Source: Micavibrio_B sp964399985 (GTDB lineage: Bacteria > Pseudomonadota > Alphaproteobacteria > Micavibrionales > Micavibrionaceae). From it: DNA of 64,000 nucleotides. The stretch spans positions 62,001 to 126,000 of the forward strand of contig CAYNRY010000003.1 in the NCBI GenBank assembly GCA_964399985.1, given 5' to 3'. A program made the position numbers and the translations under genes. The notes under the pieces are model-generated. The model saw only the letters and a program-made list of their open reading frames with translations, had not been told where the DNA came from and searched no databases. Positions 35,301 to 44,475 of the stretch are shown here, piece by piece. The stretch's first letter is position 1, and every line of letters begins with the position of its first letter.

Positions 35301-37174
35301 GGTTTCCATTTAAGAAATAATGCGCCTAATGGTGGCAAATTCAACTCTAATGAATAGGGCCGGCCATGCAGCGGTAATTCAACGGTTTCTTTCTCTCCCA
35401 TATTTCCGAAGCCGGAGCCGCCATAATGGCTTGAATCACTGTTGAATATTTCCTGCCAGATGCCTTTTTCCGGAACACCGATACTGTATTTTTCATGGGG
35501 CGCGGGCGTTAAATTTATCACGCAAAGGATATAGTTTCCATGAAAGTCTTTTCTCACATAACTTAAAACCGAATTGTCATGATCGGATGAGTCGATCCAT
35601 TCAAAACCAAGCGGATCGGCATCAATATGAAATGCGCTTTCCTGACGATATAAATTATTTAGATCTGTAACCAGCTTTAGCATTTGCTGATGTGGCATGT
35701 CGTTTAATAAATGCCAGTCAAGGCTGCTGTCATGGTCCCATTCGGCCCATTGCGCAATTTCATTGCCCATAAATATAAGTTTCTTGCCGGGCAGGGAATA
35801 CATGTATGAGTAAAGACAACGAAGATTGGCAAATTTCTGCCATGTATCGCCGCCCATTTTATTGATCATCGAGCCTTTTCCGTGAACGACTTCGTCATGG
35901 GAAAGTGACAGGACAAAATTTTCATGAAAGGCGTAAACAGACCTAAAGGTCAGGTCATTTTGATGATATTTGCGATAGATGGAATCTTTCTGGAAATATT
36001 TGAGGGTATCGTGCATCCATCCCATATCCCATTTAAAGTCGAAACCAAGCCCTCCCGCGTAGACAGGTTTTGAAACCATCGGCCAAGAGGTCGATTCTTC
36101 GGCAATCATGATCGTATCAGGAAAATAAGCATGGGTGATGCTGTTCAGATCTTTTAGCAATGATAAAGCGCCTAGATTTTCGCGGCCTCCGAATTCATTT
36201 GGAATCCATTCGCCTTCCTTGCGGGAATAATCGAGGTAAAGCATGGAGGCGACCGCATCAACCCGCAATCCATCGACATGGAATTTATCGAGCCAGAACA
36301 TGGCATTGCTGATTAGAAAACTGCGAACTTCATTGCGCTCGTAATTAAAAATGCAACTGCTCCAGTCAGGGTGAAAACCTTGCCTCGGGTCGGCATGTTC
36401 ATAAAGATGCGTGCCGTCGAAAAGGGCCAGCCCGTGGGCGTCGTTTGGGAAATGAGAGGGAACCCAGTCCAGAATAACGCCGATATCTGCCTGATGCATT
36501 CTATCGATTAAATACATCAAGGCCTGCGGGTTACCGAAACGCCGTGACGGCGCAAAATATCCGGTGATCTGATATCCCCATGATCCGCCGAACGGGTGTT
36601 CCATGACCGGCATAAATTCGACATGGGTAAAACCGGTATCTTTCACATATTTGACAAGCTCGTCGGCCATTTCGTCATAGGAGAGAGAGCGGTTTTCCTC
36701 TTCGGGCTTTCTTCGCCATGATGCAAGATGAACTTCGTAGATAGATATCGGCTTGTCCGAATTTTGGAATGAATGTCTTTTTTTCATCCATTCGCTGTCT
36801 TGCCAATCGAATTTTATATCCCAGATAACCGAGCCGGTACGCGGCGGCGTCTCCGCGCAAAAAGCAACCGGATCGGCCTTTTCCAAGTGATGACCGCTAT
36901 CGGAAATAATAAAATACTTATAAGTTTGCCCGTGACAAGCTTCCGGCACAATGGCCGCCCATATCCCGGAACTTCCTACAGGAGAAAGCTTATGTTGCTG
37001 TTTGTCCCAAAAATTAAAATCACCGATAACTGAAACTGATTTTGCATTTGGTGCCCAAACGGCGAAATGCACACCGCCGCCTTCTAAAACATGCGCGCCG
37101 AGCTTGTCGTAAAGATGCGCAAAACGGCCTTCGTTAAAATAATATTGATCGTCGGCGGTTATTTTATAGCTCAT
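35297..37174 (-). CDS. glgB: 1,4-alpha-glucan branching enzyme
   Basis: 625 residues. It transfers short chains to make alpha-1,6 branches in glycogen. N-terminal CBM48 (VHFAVWAPNAKSVSVIGDFN), then the GH13 barrel with VHLASWRR, HVEFMPVMEHPFGGSWGYQ, DWVPSHFPNDAHGL, VDGLRVDAVASMLYLDYSR (nucleophile Asp), MIAEESTSWP (Glu) and LSHDEVVHGKGSM. Complete and of usual length for the short GlgB type. Overlaps malQ by 4 bases. Confidence 0.96.
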   Translation of the reverse strand: MSYKITADDQYYFNEGRFAHLYDKLGAHVLEGGGVHFAVWAPNAKSVSVIGDFNFWDKQQHKLSPVGSSGIWAAIVPEACHGQTYKYFIISDSGHHLEKADPVAFCAETPPRTGSVIWDIKFDWQDSEWMKKRHSFQNSDKPISIYEVHLASWRRKPEEENRSLSYDEMADELVKYVKDTGFTHVEFMPVMEHPFGGSWGYQITGYFAPSRRFGNPQALMYLIDRMHQADIGVILDWVPSHFPNDAHGLALFDGTHLYEHADPRQGFHPDWSSCIFNYERNEVRSFLISNAMFWLDKFHVDGLRVDAVASMLYLDYSRKEGEWIPNEFGGRENLGALSLLKDLNSITHAYFPDTIMIAEESTSWPMVSKPVYAGGLGFDFKWDMGWMHDTLKYFQKDSIYRKYHQNDLTFRSVYAFHENFVLSLSHDEVVHGKGSMINKMGGDTWQKFANLRCLYSYMYSLPGKKLIFMGNEIAQWAEWDHDSSLDWHLLNDMPHQQMLKLVTDLNNLYRQESAFHIDADPLGFEWIDSSDHDNSVLSYVRKDFHGNYILCVINLTPAPHEKYSIGVPEKGIWQEIFNSDSSHYGGSGFGNMGEKETVELPLHGRPYSLELNLPPLGALFLKWKP

Positions 37175-39051
37175 TTGTTCTTCCGGTATTCATTCAGCAA
37201 GGAAAATGCTCGCCGTATATTGTGGTTTGTTGTCCAGTTTTCAATCGGCTGGCTGAATTTTCTTCTCCAGTTCGGGTATTCATTAACTGTCCCCGGGATA
37301 TTTTGCGGCAGTGTCTCCGACCATAAATCTTCCATGTTTATAATAACCGACAGAGCGCTGGATTTGGCAAGTCCTTCAAGGACAGAAAAATAAGGATTTC
37401 CAAATTCATTCCATTTTGTAAGAAAAGAACGCTCGGCAGAAATTCTTTTTTTGTCGGCTGCGGAAATTAATTTATACTTTTCCATCTGTTCTAGATCATG
37501 GCCTTTTATATAGGCTTCGAACGGGAATAAGTCATGGGTATTCATACCGGCAATCATATCCGGCTCAATTGTTTCAAATGTTGTCTTCGGGTCATGGGTC
37601 ATGGCAAATTGGGCGATCCACATGCGCAGAAGGTGATGTTTGGTCATGGCTTCGTTAACGGCCTCCGGAACCGTGCCAAGATTTTCACCGATCAGGATTA
37701 CTTGATGGCGATGCGCTTCCAGTAAAAAAACTGCCATTAACGCATTAAACGGATAGTGAATATAGGCGCCGTCACTGGCTTTTGCATCATGGGGTATGCA
37801 ATAGAGACGATACAATCCCATGATATGATCGATGCGAAGCCTTGCTGCATATTTAAAATAATTATGCACGCTCGCTCTGACATAAGAGAAGCGGTCTTCG
37901 ATCATTTTTGCCGGATGCATAGCGCCGAAACCCCAATTCTGCCCATGAATACCGAGCGGATCGGGCGGTGCGCCGACCGAAAATCCGTCTATAAATAAAT
38001 GACTGAAATGTGCCGCGTCGAAACCGCCCGTGTGCACTCCCACCGGATAATCCAGATATAAATCCGCATGCCCAGTTTTTTTCAGAGCCGACAATTGCCA
38101 GTGGCAGGCATATTGAGCGTATAAGTGATAGCGCTTTTGTACCGGATCGCCTTTTGACATGAATTCGGCATAGTCGTCGAGAAAAGGAGTTCGGCTTGTA
38201 AAATCGTCATAATCTTTTGTGTTGTTTTCGCCTTGGAAAAAATGATCGGCAGCTTCTTGAATTATTTTTTTCTTTGCTTGATAAACGCGCGCGTAATCTA
38301 CCAAATCGTCATCACTCTTTTCTTCATGCGGCGTTTTCTTGTCATAGCCGGGAAGATTGTCGATATCGAGATAAATCTCATCCCAGAAAAGCCTCGTCGA
38401 AGGCGAATAGGGGCTATGATTTGAATTTTCACTTTCATGATTGACCGCGAGCAGAGGGAGCGTACCGATGAATTTACCTCCTTGAGAAGAGATAAATTTT
38501 GATATATCGGCTAATTCTTTATATCCCCCAATTCCTCGTGTGTTATCGCTTTGCAAGGCATGAACCGGCGCAAAGACACCCCAATCACGTTCTTGCGAAG
38601 GCGCTTTTTCAGGAGCGGAGATCAGCAAGGACGATTTTCCGTTTACTACGATATCGTAATATCCGAATTGGATTTTTTGAGTTAGCGATAGTCGCAGGCG
38701 AAACAGGTTTTTTCCGCGCCGGACCGCTTTGGAAACATTTGCCTGATAGACGGTCGATTTTTTATTTTCGTTAATAATGTGAACAGGCAGGGATGAAGAA
38801 TTTTTGTCAGCCCAAATCCAGAAATCCGGTATGATCCCGTTCCAGCAAATGACAACGGGCGGCAAGCTTTTGCGGATAATTTCTTCTTTTTTATCATCCC
38901 AGGCTTTTTGCAAGTCTTTCGTCGCTGCCAGTGTGAAAACCATTTTTTTGACAGTTTCGGGATTGGCCTGAAAGGTTTTTCCATCCGCCCCTTTATATGA
39001 CAAGGCGATGCCATACGCCCGGGCGGCTTTTTCTAATAACGAAGATGTCAT
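37171..39051 (-). CDS. malQ: 4-alpha-glucanotransferase (amylomaltase)
   Basis: 626 residues of GH77. It moves maltosyl or longer units between maltodextrins. Signatures are FISSQGGKFIGTLPLLAVNH, the GMHPAKM-like AMHPAKMIEDRFSYVRASV, RIDHIMGLYRLYCIP (catalytic Asp), LIGENLGTVPEAV (Glu) and MNTHDLFPFEAY (Asp). It is the first gene of the minus-strand operon that runs to 25454; its promoter should lie in 39052-39206. Confidence 0.94.
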   Translation of the reverse strand: MTSSLLEKAARAYGIALSYKGADGKTFQANPETVKKMVFTLAATKDLQKAWDDKKEEIIRKSLPPVVICWNGIIPDFWIWADKNSSSLPVHIINENKKSTVYQANVSKAVRRGKNLFRLRLSLTQKIQFGYYDIVVNGKSSLLISAPEKAPSQERDWGVFAPVHALQSDNTRGIGGYKELADISKFISSQGGKFIGTLPLLAVNHESENSNHSPYSPSTRLFWDEIYLDIDNLPGYDKKTPHEEKSDDDLVDYARVYQAKKKIIQEAADHFFQGENNTKDYDDFTSRTPFLDDYAEFMSKGDPVQKRYHLYAQYACHWQLSALKKTGHADLYLDYPVGVHTGGFDAAHFSHLFIDGFSVGAPPDPLGIHGQNWGFGAMHPAKMIEDRFSYVRASVHNYFKYAARLRIDHIMGLYRLYCIPHDAKASDGAYIHYPFNALMAVFLLEAHRHQVILIGENLGTVPEAVNEAMTKHHLLRMWIAQFAMTHDPKTTFETIEPDMIAGMNTHDLFPFEAYIKGHDLEQMEKYKLISAADKKRISAERSFLTKWNEFGNPYFSVLEGLAKSSALSVIINMEDLWSETLPQNIPGTVNEYPNWRRKFSQPIENWTTNHNIRRAFSLLNEYRKNK

Positions 39052-39206
39052 TTGGCGGCCTGAGTATTGAAATTCAATTTTAAATATTTTCGTACTAACG
39101 GTTTGATTTTAAATGCGTTCCCCGCAGGAACCTTAAGATTTGTCAGGGAACTATTTTTGATTTTTTAGAGTTAGTGTTTTTATACCGGAAAATCAGGAGA
39201 ATTTTT

Positions 39207-39431
39207 ATGTTTCAGTCGCTATCGCCGCAGCGCCCTTCACATCTTCTCTTGGGACATCTTCCCTCAGGCCGCCAAACCATGCAAGTGGATAACCGGATTT
39301 TTTCCAATCAAACAAAAGAAATCGATATCGCACCTGTCTTGCCTAAAGTTAGTCGTCGGTCGCTGAATGATTTTCAAAAGTCATGCTCGAATTGGAAAGA
39401 TATATTTCAAGCCAATCTTGCAAACAGCTAA
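39207..39431 (+). CDS. Small orphan protein between malQ and glgX
   Basis: 74 residues. The ATG at 39207 has an excellent ribosome site (AGGAG, 8 bases upstream), which supports coding; an upstream in-frame ATG at 39174 is weaker. The sequence is hydrophilic with no signal peptide or membrane helix (VDNRIFSNQTKEIDIAPVLP, RRSLNDFQKSCSNWKDIF). No family recognised. It is divergent from malQ and converges on glgX, with stops one base apart. Confidence 0.55.
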   Translation: MFQSLSPQRPSHLLLGHLPSGRQTMQVDNRIFSNQTKEIDIAPVLPKVSRRSLNDFQKSCSNWKDIFQANLANS

Positions 39432-39432
39432 T

Positions 39433-41550
39433 TTATGCCGTTTGCAGGGCAAATAATAATAACGATCTTCCGGTCACGTCATATGTAGACTGGCTTTCGA
39501 AAAAGTCATTTCCTTCATAATCGGGTAAATTAGTATCGATCAGACGCAGCCATTTATTTCCTCCCGGGCATTCCGGAAGCTTGAACTGTACAACGTCATG
39601 ATAGGCGTTGAATATAATAAGAACGGTAATCTCTTTGCCTTCCTGCAAAAGCCCGGTAGGCCTTGAGCGGCCATCGATCAGCATGCCGAAACATTTAGCC
39701 TGATCGTTTTCCCAATCGTCCTGCTGCATTTCAGTGCCATCCGCATCGATCCAGACGAGATCGCGGACGTTCAGGTCAGTGTCCTGTTCGCCGGTTAAGA
39801 ACCGGCTACGGTGAAGAATTGAATATTTATGTCGCATTTCTGTCAGTCTTTTGACAAAAGCAATCAAGGAATGGCCTTTTTCTTCAATATCCCAATTGAG
39901 CCAGCTAATTTCATTATCCTGACAATAGGCATTATTATTGCCTTGCTGGGTACGGCCAAATTCGTCACCTGCCAGTATCATCGGCGTACCTTGCGATAAT
40001 AAAAGCGTAGCCATCATATTCCTGATCTGGCGTTCACGAAGATTATTAATCTCGCTGTCTTCCGTCGGGCCTTCAATGCCACAATTCCAGGACCTGTTAT
40101 CTGAATGGCCGTCTTTATTATCTTCGCCGTTATCTTCGTTATGGCGTTCTTCATAGGTCACCATATCATTGAGCGTGAAGCCGTCATGAGCAGTGATAAA
40201 ATTTACCGATGACCATGGCTTTCTTCCATATTCATTGAATAAGTCCGCCGATGCGCAAAGGCGCGGGGCAAGGTCTCCGGCAGAAGCTTCCCCTCGCCAG
40301 TAATCGCGGACCGTATCGCGGAATTTATCATTCCATTCCGCCCAGCCCGGTGGAAAACCGCCGACCTGATATCCTCCGGGACCGCAATCCCAAGGTTCTG
40401 CGATCAGTTTAACGGTGTTGAGTACAGGATCCTGACTGCAGGCCTTCAAAAAGCCTGATTGATTATCGAAGCCATTGGGTTCTCTGGCCAGAATAGTGCC
40501 CAAATCGAAACGGAAACCGTCGACATGCATTTCCTCGACCCAATATCGAAGAGAATCCGTTACCATTTTCAATACATGCGGGTGGGTCACATTTAATGTA
40601 TTCCCGGTTCCTGTATCGTTTATGTAATAGCGTTTTTCATCGGGCATCAGGCGATAATAAGAAGCGTTATCGATCCCTTTGAAAGATAATGTCGGCCCGC
40701 GCTCGTTGCCTTCTGCGGTGTGGTTATAAACGACATCCAGAACGATTTCCAAATCGGCATCATGAAATCTGGAAACCATTTCCTTGAATTCGCGCAGGGA
40801 ATTTGCCTTGTCAGCGGCATAACGCGGGTCCGGCGCAAAAAAGCCTATGGAACTATACCCCCAGTAATTTGTCAGTCCTTTATCAAGAAGGTAAGAGTCG
40901 TTGACAAAGGTATGAATGGGCAAAAGCTCAACCGAGGTGACCCCGAGAGATTTGATATATGAGACGATTTCCTTATCACCAAGACCGGCATATGTGCCTT
41001 TTAGGTTATCCGGCACTTTTGGGTGCCGCATGGTGAAACCCTTCACATGGGTTTCATATAAAATAGTCTGGTCCCACGGAACAGATTCTTGCCTTTCCTG
41101 TCCGTTCCAGTCGAAATTAGGGTCAACGACAGCACATTTCGGTACGAAAGGAGCGCTGTCACGCTCGTCAAAAGTCAAATCGTCCTGAGTTTCCAGTTTA
41201 TATCCAAAACAGGCGGGGTCCCATTTCAATTCTCCTGAATGCGCCCTTGCATAAGGATCAAGCAAAAGCTTGTTGTGATTAAAGCGGTGTCCTTCTTCTG
41301 GCGCATAAGGTCCATAAACGCGGTATCCGTAGAGCATGCCGGGATGAACGCCTTCAATATAGCCATGCCAGATTTCATTTGTGTATTCCGGCAGCGTGAT
41401 ACGATCCGTCTCTTTGGAGCCGTTTTGGTTGAACAGGCAAAGTTCAACTTTGGTGGCATGTGCTGAGAACAAGGCAAAATTCGTACCTTTGCCATCCCAG
41501 TGAGCGCCAATCGGATAAGGACGGCCTTCTTTAATTACAAAATCGGTCAT
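39433..41550 (-). CDS. glgX: Glycogen debranching enzyme GlgX
   Basis: 705 residues of the GH13 isoamylase group. It hydrolyses alpha-1,6 branches of glycogen. CBM48 at the start (GAHWDGKGTNFALFSAHATK), then LYETHVKGFTM, VTSVELLPIHTFV, EIVLDVVYNHTAEGNERG, VDGFRFDLGTILARE (nucleophile Asp), LIAEPWDCGPGGYQVG (Glu) and NFITAHDGFTLNDMV. Full length. Its upstream region (41551-41723) is shared with the divergent glgC. Confidence 0.95.
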   Translation of the reverse strand: MTDFVIKEGRPYPIGAHWDGKGTNFALFSAHATKVELCLFNQNGSKETDRITLPEYTNEIWHGYIEGVHPGMLYGYRVYGPYAPEEGHRFNHNKLLLDPYARAHSGELKWDPACFGYKLETQDDLTFDERDSAPFVPKCAVVDPNFDWNGQERQESVPWDQTILYETHVKGFTMRHPKVPDNLKGTYAGLGDKEIVSYIKSLGVTSVELLPIHTFVNDSYLLDKGLTNYWGYSSIGFFAPDPRYAADKANSLREFKEMVSRFHDADLEIVLDVVYNHTAEGNERGPTLSFKGIDNASYYRLMPDEKRYYINDTGTGNTLNVTHPHVLKMVTDSLRYWVEEMHVDGFRFDLGTILAREPNGFDNQSGFLKACSQDPVLNTVKLIAEPWDCGPGGYQVGGFPPGWAEWNDKFRDTVRDYWRGEASAGDLAPRLCASADLFNEYGRKPWSSVNFITAHDGFTLNDMVTYEERHNEDNGEDNKDGHSDNRSWNCGIEGPTEDSEINNLRERQIRNMMATLLLSQGTPMILAGDEFGRTQQGNNNAYCQDNEISWLNWDIEEKGHSLIAFVKRLTEMRHKYSILHRSRFLTGEQDTDLNVRDLVWIDADGTEMQQDDWENDQAKCFGMLIDGRSRPTGLLQEGKEITVLIIFNAYHDVVQFKLPECPGGNKWLRLIDTNLPDYEGNDFFESQSTYDVTGRSLLLFALQTA

Positions 41551-41663
41551 ATGAAATGGGACTTTTTACAAAATAAAATAAATATCGTGTTGCTAACAAC
41601 ATAGCCTTAATTCAGTTCCTGCCTTGGGCGTTAAATTATTTGCAGTGCAATGGAACAGAACTA

Positions 41664-41689
41664 CCCTGATTTTTGTTTTTATATCAGGG
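41664..41689 (+). promoter_or_regulatory. Inverted repeat in the glgC leader
   Basis: CCCTGAT (41664-41670) and ATCAGGG (41683-41689) are perfectly complementary around a 12-base T-rich loop, 34 bases before the glgC ATG. It could be an mRNA hairpin or an operator between glgX and glgC. Confidence 0.4.
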
Positions 41690-41723
41690 GTTTATTTCTC
41701 GGGACATTTTTTTGGAGATTTTA

Positions 41724-43019
41724 ATGTTAATGACTGTGCCAAAAGCATCCAAGGCGGCAGAATACGATCGGGGTCTGCGTCAGGCTTCGAAAAAGGCCAT
41801 TGCCATTATTCTGGCCGGAGGACGCGGCAGCCGCCTGAAAGACCTGACGGACACGCGCGCTAAGCCCGCCGTGCATTTCGGTGGTAAATTTCGTATTATC
41901 GACTTTGCGCTGTCAAATTGTATTAATTCCGGCTTTCGCCGGATCAGCGTTCTGACCCAGTATAAATCGCACAGCCTGATGCGCCACATGCAATATGGCT
42001 GGAATTTCCTGCGCGGCGAAATGGACGAATTTGTCGACATCATTCCGGCGCAGCAGCGCATCGATGAAACTCATTGGTATCAGGGAACGGCGGATGCGGT
42101 TTTTCAAAATCTCGACATTTTGAAAAGTCATAAGGCAGAATGGGTGCTTATTCTCGCGGGCGATCACATCTACAAGATGGATTACTCGGTCATGCTGGAA
42201 GAACACATTAAGAGTGGGGCGGATGTTACCATCCCTTGCGTGGAAGTACCGCGCCTAGACGCTGCAGGCTTTGGTGTAATGCATGTAGACAGCGAAAGCC
42301 GCGTTGTCGATTTTTTGGAAAAACCTGCCGATCCGCCGTGCATACCCGGGAAGCCTGATCTAGCGCTGGCTAGTATGGGTATATATGTTTTCAATACGAA
42401 ATATCTTTTCAATGAATTGAAAAGAGATGCGGAAGACAAAAACTCAAATCATGACTTTGGAAAAGACCTTATTCCTCATGCTGTTAAAACAGCAAAAGTA
42501 ATGGCGCATAATTTTTCCGATAGCTGTGTTCTGAGCAGTCCGGAAGCCGGCCCTTATTGGCGGGATGTGGGAACGATTGATGCCTATTGGGAAGCCAATC
42601 TCGACTTGACCAATGTAATACCCGAGCTTGATCTTTATGACCCTGACTGGCCGATTTTTACCTATCAGGACCAATTGCCGCCCGCCAAATTTGTCTTCGA
42701 CCAAAATACACGACGCGGACATGCGGTTGATAGTATCGTTGCCAATGGCTGTATTGTCTCGGGCTCGACGGTCAGGAAATCGCTTCTTTTTAACAGCGTG
42801 CGGGTTCACTCCTATTGCGAGATCGAAGAAGCTGTACTGCTGCCCGATGTTGTAGTAAACCGTAATTGCCGATTGAAGAAAGTCGTGGTGGACCGCGGTT
42901 GCGAAATTCCGGAAGGTCTGGTCGTTGGGGAAGATCCCAAGCTTGATGCCAAACGTTTCTTCAGAACCGAAAAAGGCGTCGTTTTGATAAATGGCGATAT
43001 GCTGGAAGCTTTAAAATAA
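41724..43019 (+). CDS. glgC: Glucose-1-phosphate adenylyltransferase
   Basis: 431 residues; makes ADP-glucose from ATP and glucose-1-phosphate, the committed step of glycogen synthesis. I use the ATG at 41724, with GGAG 7 bases upstream, rather than an upstream in-frame start at 41673. Key blocks are AIILAGGRGSRLKDLTDTRAKPAVHFGGK (nucleotide binding), WYQGTADAVFQN, ILAGDHIYKMDY, and FLEKPADPP; the C-terminal beta-helix (ANGCIVSGSTVRKSLLF) is present. It is directly followed by glgA with no spacer. Confidence 0.96.
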   Translation: MLMTVPKASKAAEYDRGLRQASKKAIAIILAGGRGSRLKDLTDTRAKPAVHFGGKFRIIDFALSNCINSGFRRISVLTQYKSHSLMRHMQYGWNFLRGEMDEFVDIIPAQQRIDETHWYQGTADAVFQNLDILKSHKAEWVLILAGDHIYKMDYSVMLEEHIKSGADVTIPCVEVPRLDAAGFGVMHVDSESRVVDFLEKPADPPCIPGKPDLALASMGIYVFNTKYLFNELKRDAEDKNSNHDFGKDLIPHAVKTAKVMAHNFSDSCVLSSPEAGPYWRDVGTIDAYWEANLDLTNVIPELDLYDPDWPIFTYQDQLPPAKFVFDQNTRRGHAVDSIVANGCIVSGSTVRKSLLFNSVRVHSYCEIEEAVLLPDVVVNRNCRLKKVVVDRGCEIPEGLVVGEDPKLDAKRFFRTEKGVVLINGDMLEALK

Positions 43020-44432
43020 ATGCGCGTTTTATTCGTTGCGAGTGAGTTATATCCGTTCGTAAAAACAGGAGGGTTAGGGGATGTTGCTGCCGCGTTGCCC
43101 GCAGCCTTGTTGGAAGAAAACGTCGATATCCGTTTATTGATACCGGGCTTTGATCCTATCCTTGCAAATTTGAAGAATAAAAAATTATTCCGAAATCTTT
43201 CTTTTTTCTTCGGCCAGAAAGATGCCAGAATTCTAAGCGGCACGCTGAGCGGCATTCAATCATATGTTCTGGATTGTCCTTCTTTATATAACCGTACAGG
43301 CCCCTATGGCGATGAGGAAGGGAAAGACTGGTCCGATAATCATATCCGTTTTGCCGCTCTTTGCCGCGTTGCTGCCGATCTCCATTTATACGATGCTGAC
43401 TGGCTGCCGGATATCGTTCATGGCAATGACTGGCAATGTGGCCTCATGCCGGCTTATTTAAGCCTGCGCGCGCAGGACCGCCCGAAATCCATCATGACGA
43501 TTCACAACATTGCCTATCAGGGATTGTTTGCGCCGTCGATCTTGGGGGAAGTAAATCTGCCTATTGAATCTTTCTCAATGGCGGGCGTCGAGTTTTACGG
43601 CAAAGTCGGGTTTTTAAAAGCGGGCCTTCATTACGCGGATGAAATTACCACTGTTAGTCCGACCTATGCCAAGGAAATTCAAAGAAGTGAATATGGCTGC
43701 GGCCTCGAGGGCCTGCTGCGCGCGCGTTCGAATGATCTGGTCGGTATTTTAAATGGTATCGATATGGAGGTCTGGAATCCGGAGACCGATATAAATTTGA
43801 CAAAAACCTATACGTCTAAAACTATTAAAGAAAAGCCGAAAAACCGCAAAGCTCTTCTCAATGAATGCAAGCTGATCGTTCATGACGATCTGCCGGTCTT
43901 TGGCGTTATCAGTCGCTTGGTTTCACAAAAAGGCCTTGATCTGCTGGTGAAAGCCGCGCCGGAAGTTTTAAAAATGGGCGCGGGCTTTGTTATCTTGGGT
44001 TCCGGCGATCAGGCGCTGGAAAAACAATTTCGCGATCTGGCTGCTCAATGGCCGGCGCAAGTATTCTTGTCGACTGATTACGACGAGGGTTTGGCCCATA
44101 AAATTATTGCTGGCACGGATGCCGTTATCGTGCCGTCGCGGTTTGAACCGTGCGGTCTGGTGCAAATGTATGCGCTGCGCTACGGCACTTTGCCGATTGT
44201 GCGCTATACAGGCGGGCTTGCCGATAGCGTGGTGGAAGACAAAGATAAATCGACCGGCTTTGTGTTCGAACAGGCAACCGTTGCCGCGCTTTCAGAGGCG
44301 CTCATTCGCGCCTGCGCTCTTTATCGTTCTCCGACGCATTGGAAAAAACGACAGGTCAATGCTATGGCGCAGAATTTCGGCTGGTCTGCTTCGGCCAAAA
44401 GATATATCGAGCTTTATCAGGAACTTCTTTAA
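43020..44432 (+). CDS. glgA: ADP-glucose:glycogen synthase
   Basis: 470 residues of GT5. It adds glucose from ADP-glucose to the growing alpha-1,4 chain. The N-terminal KTGGLGDVAAALP motif binds ADP-glucose; VHGNDWQCGLMPAYL, TIHNIAYQGLF, GILNGIDMEVWNP, FGVISRLVSQKGLDLL and VPSRFEPCGLVQMYALRYG (catalytic Glu region) are intact. Its start codon follows the glgC stop immediately, so both are co-translated. Confidence 0.96.
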   Translation: MRVLFVASELYPFVKTGGLGDVAAALPAALLEENVDIRLLIPGFDPILANLKNKKLFRNLSFFFGQKDARILSGTLSGIQSYVLDCPSLYNRTGPYGDEEGKDWSDNHIRFAALCRVAADLHLYDADWLPDIVHGNDWQCGLMPAYLSLRAQDRPKSIMTIHNIAYQGLFAPSILGEVNLPIESFSMAGVEFYGKVGFLKAGLHYADEITTVSPTYAKEIQRSEYGCGLEGLLRARSNDLVGILNGIDMEVWNPETDINLTKTYTSKTIKEKPKNRKALLNECKLIVHDDLPVFGVISRLVSQKGLDLLVKAAPEVLKMGAGFVILGSGDQALEKQFRDLAAQWPAQVFLSTDYDEGLAHKIIAGTDAVIVPSRFEPCGLVQMYALRYGTLPIVRYTGGLADSVVEDKDKSTGFVFEQATVAALSEALIRACALYRSPTHWKKRQVNAMAQNFGWSASAKRYIELYQELL

Positions 44433-44475
44433 CCTCTATCCGGTTGGCATCCCACAATAACAAGAGGATGTTAAA

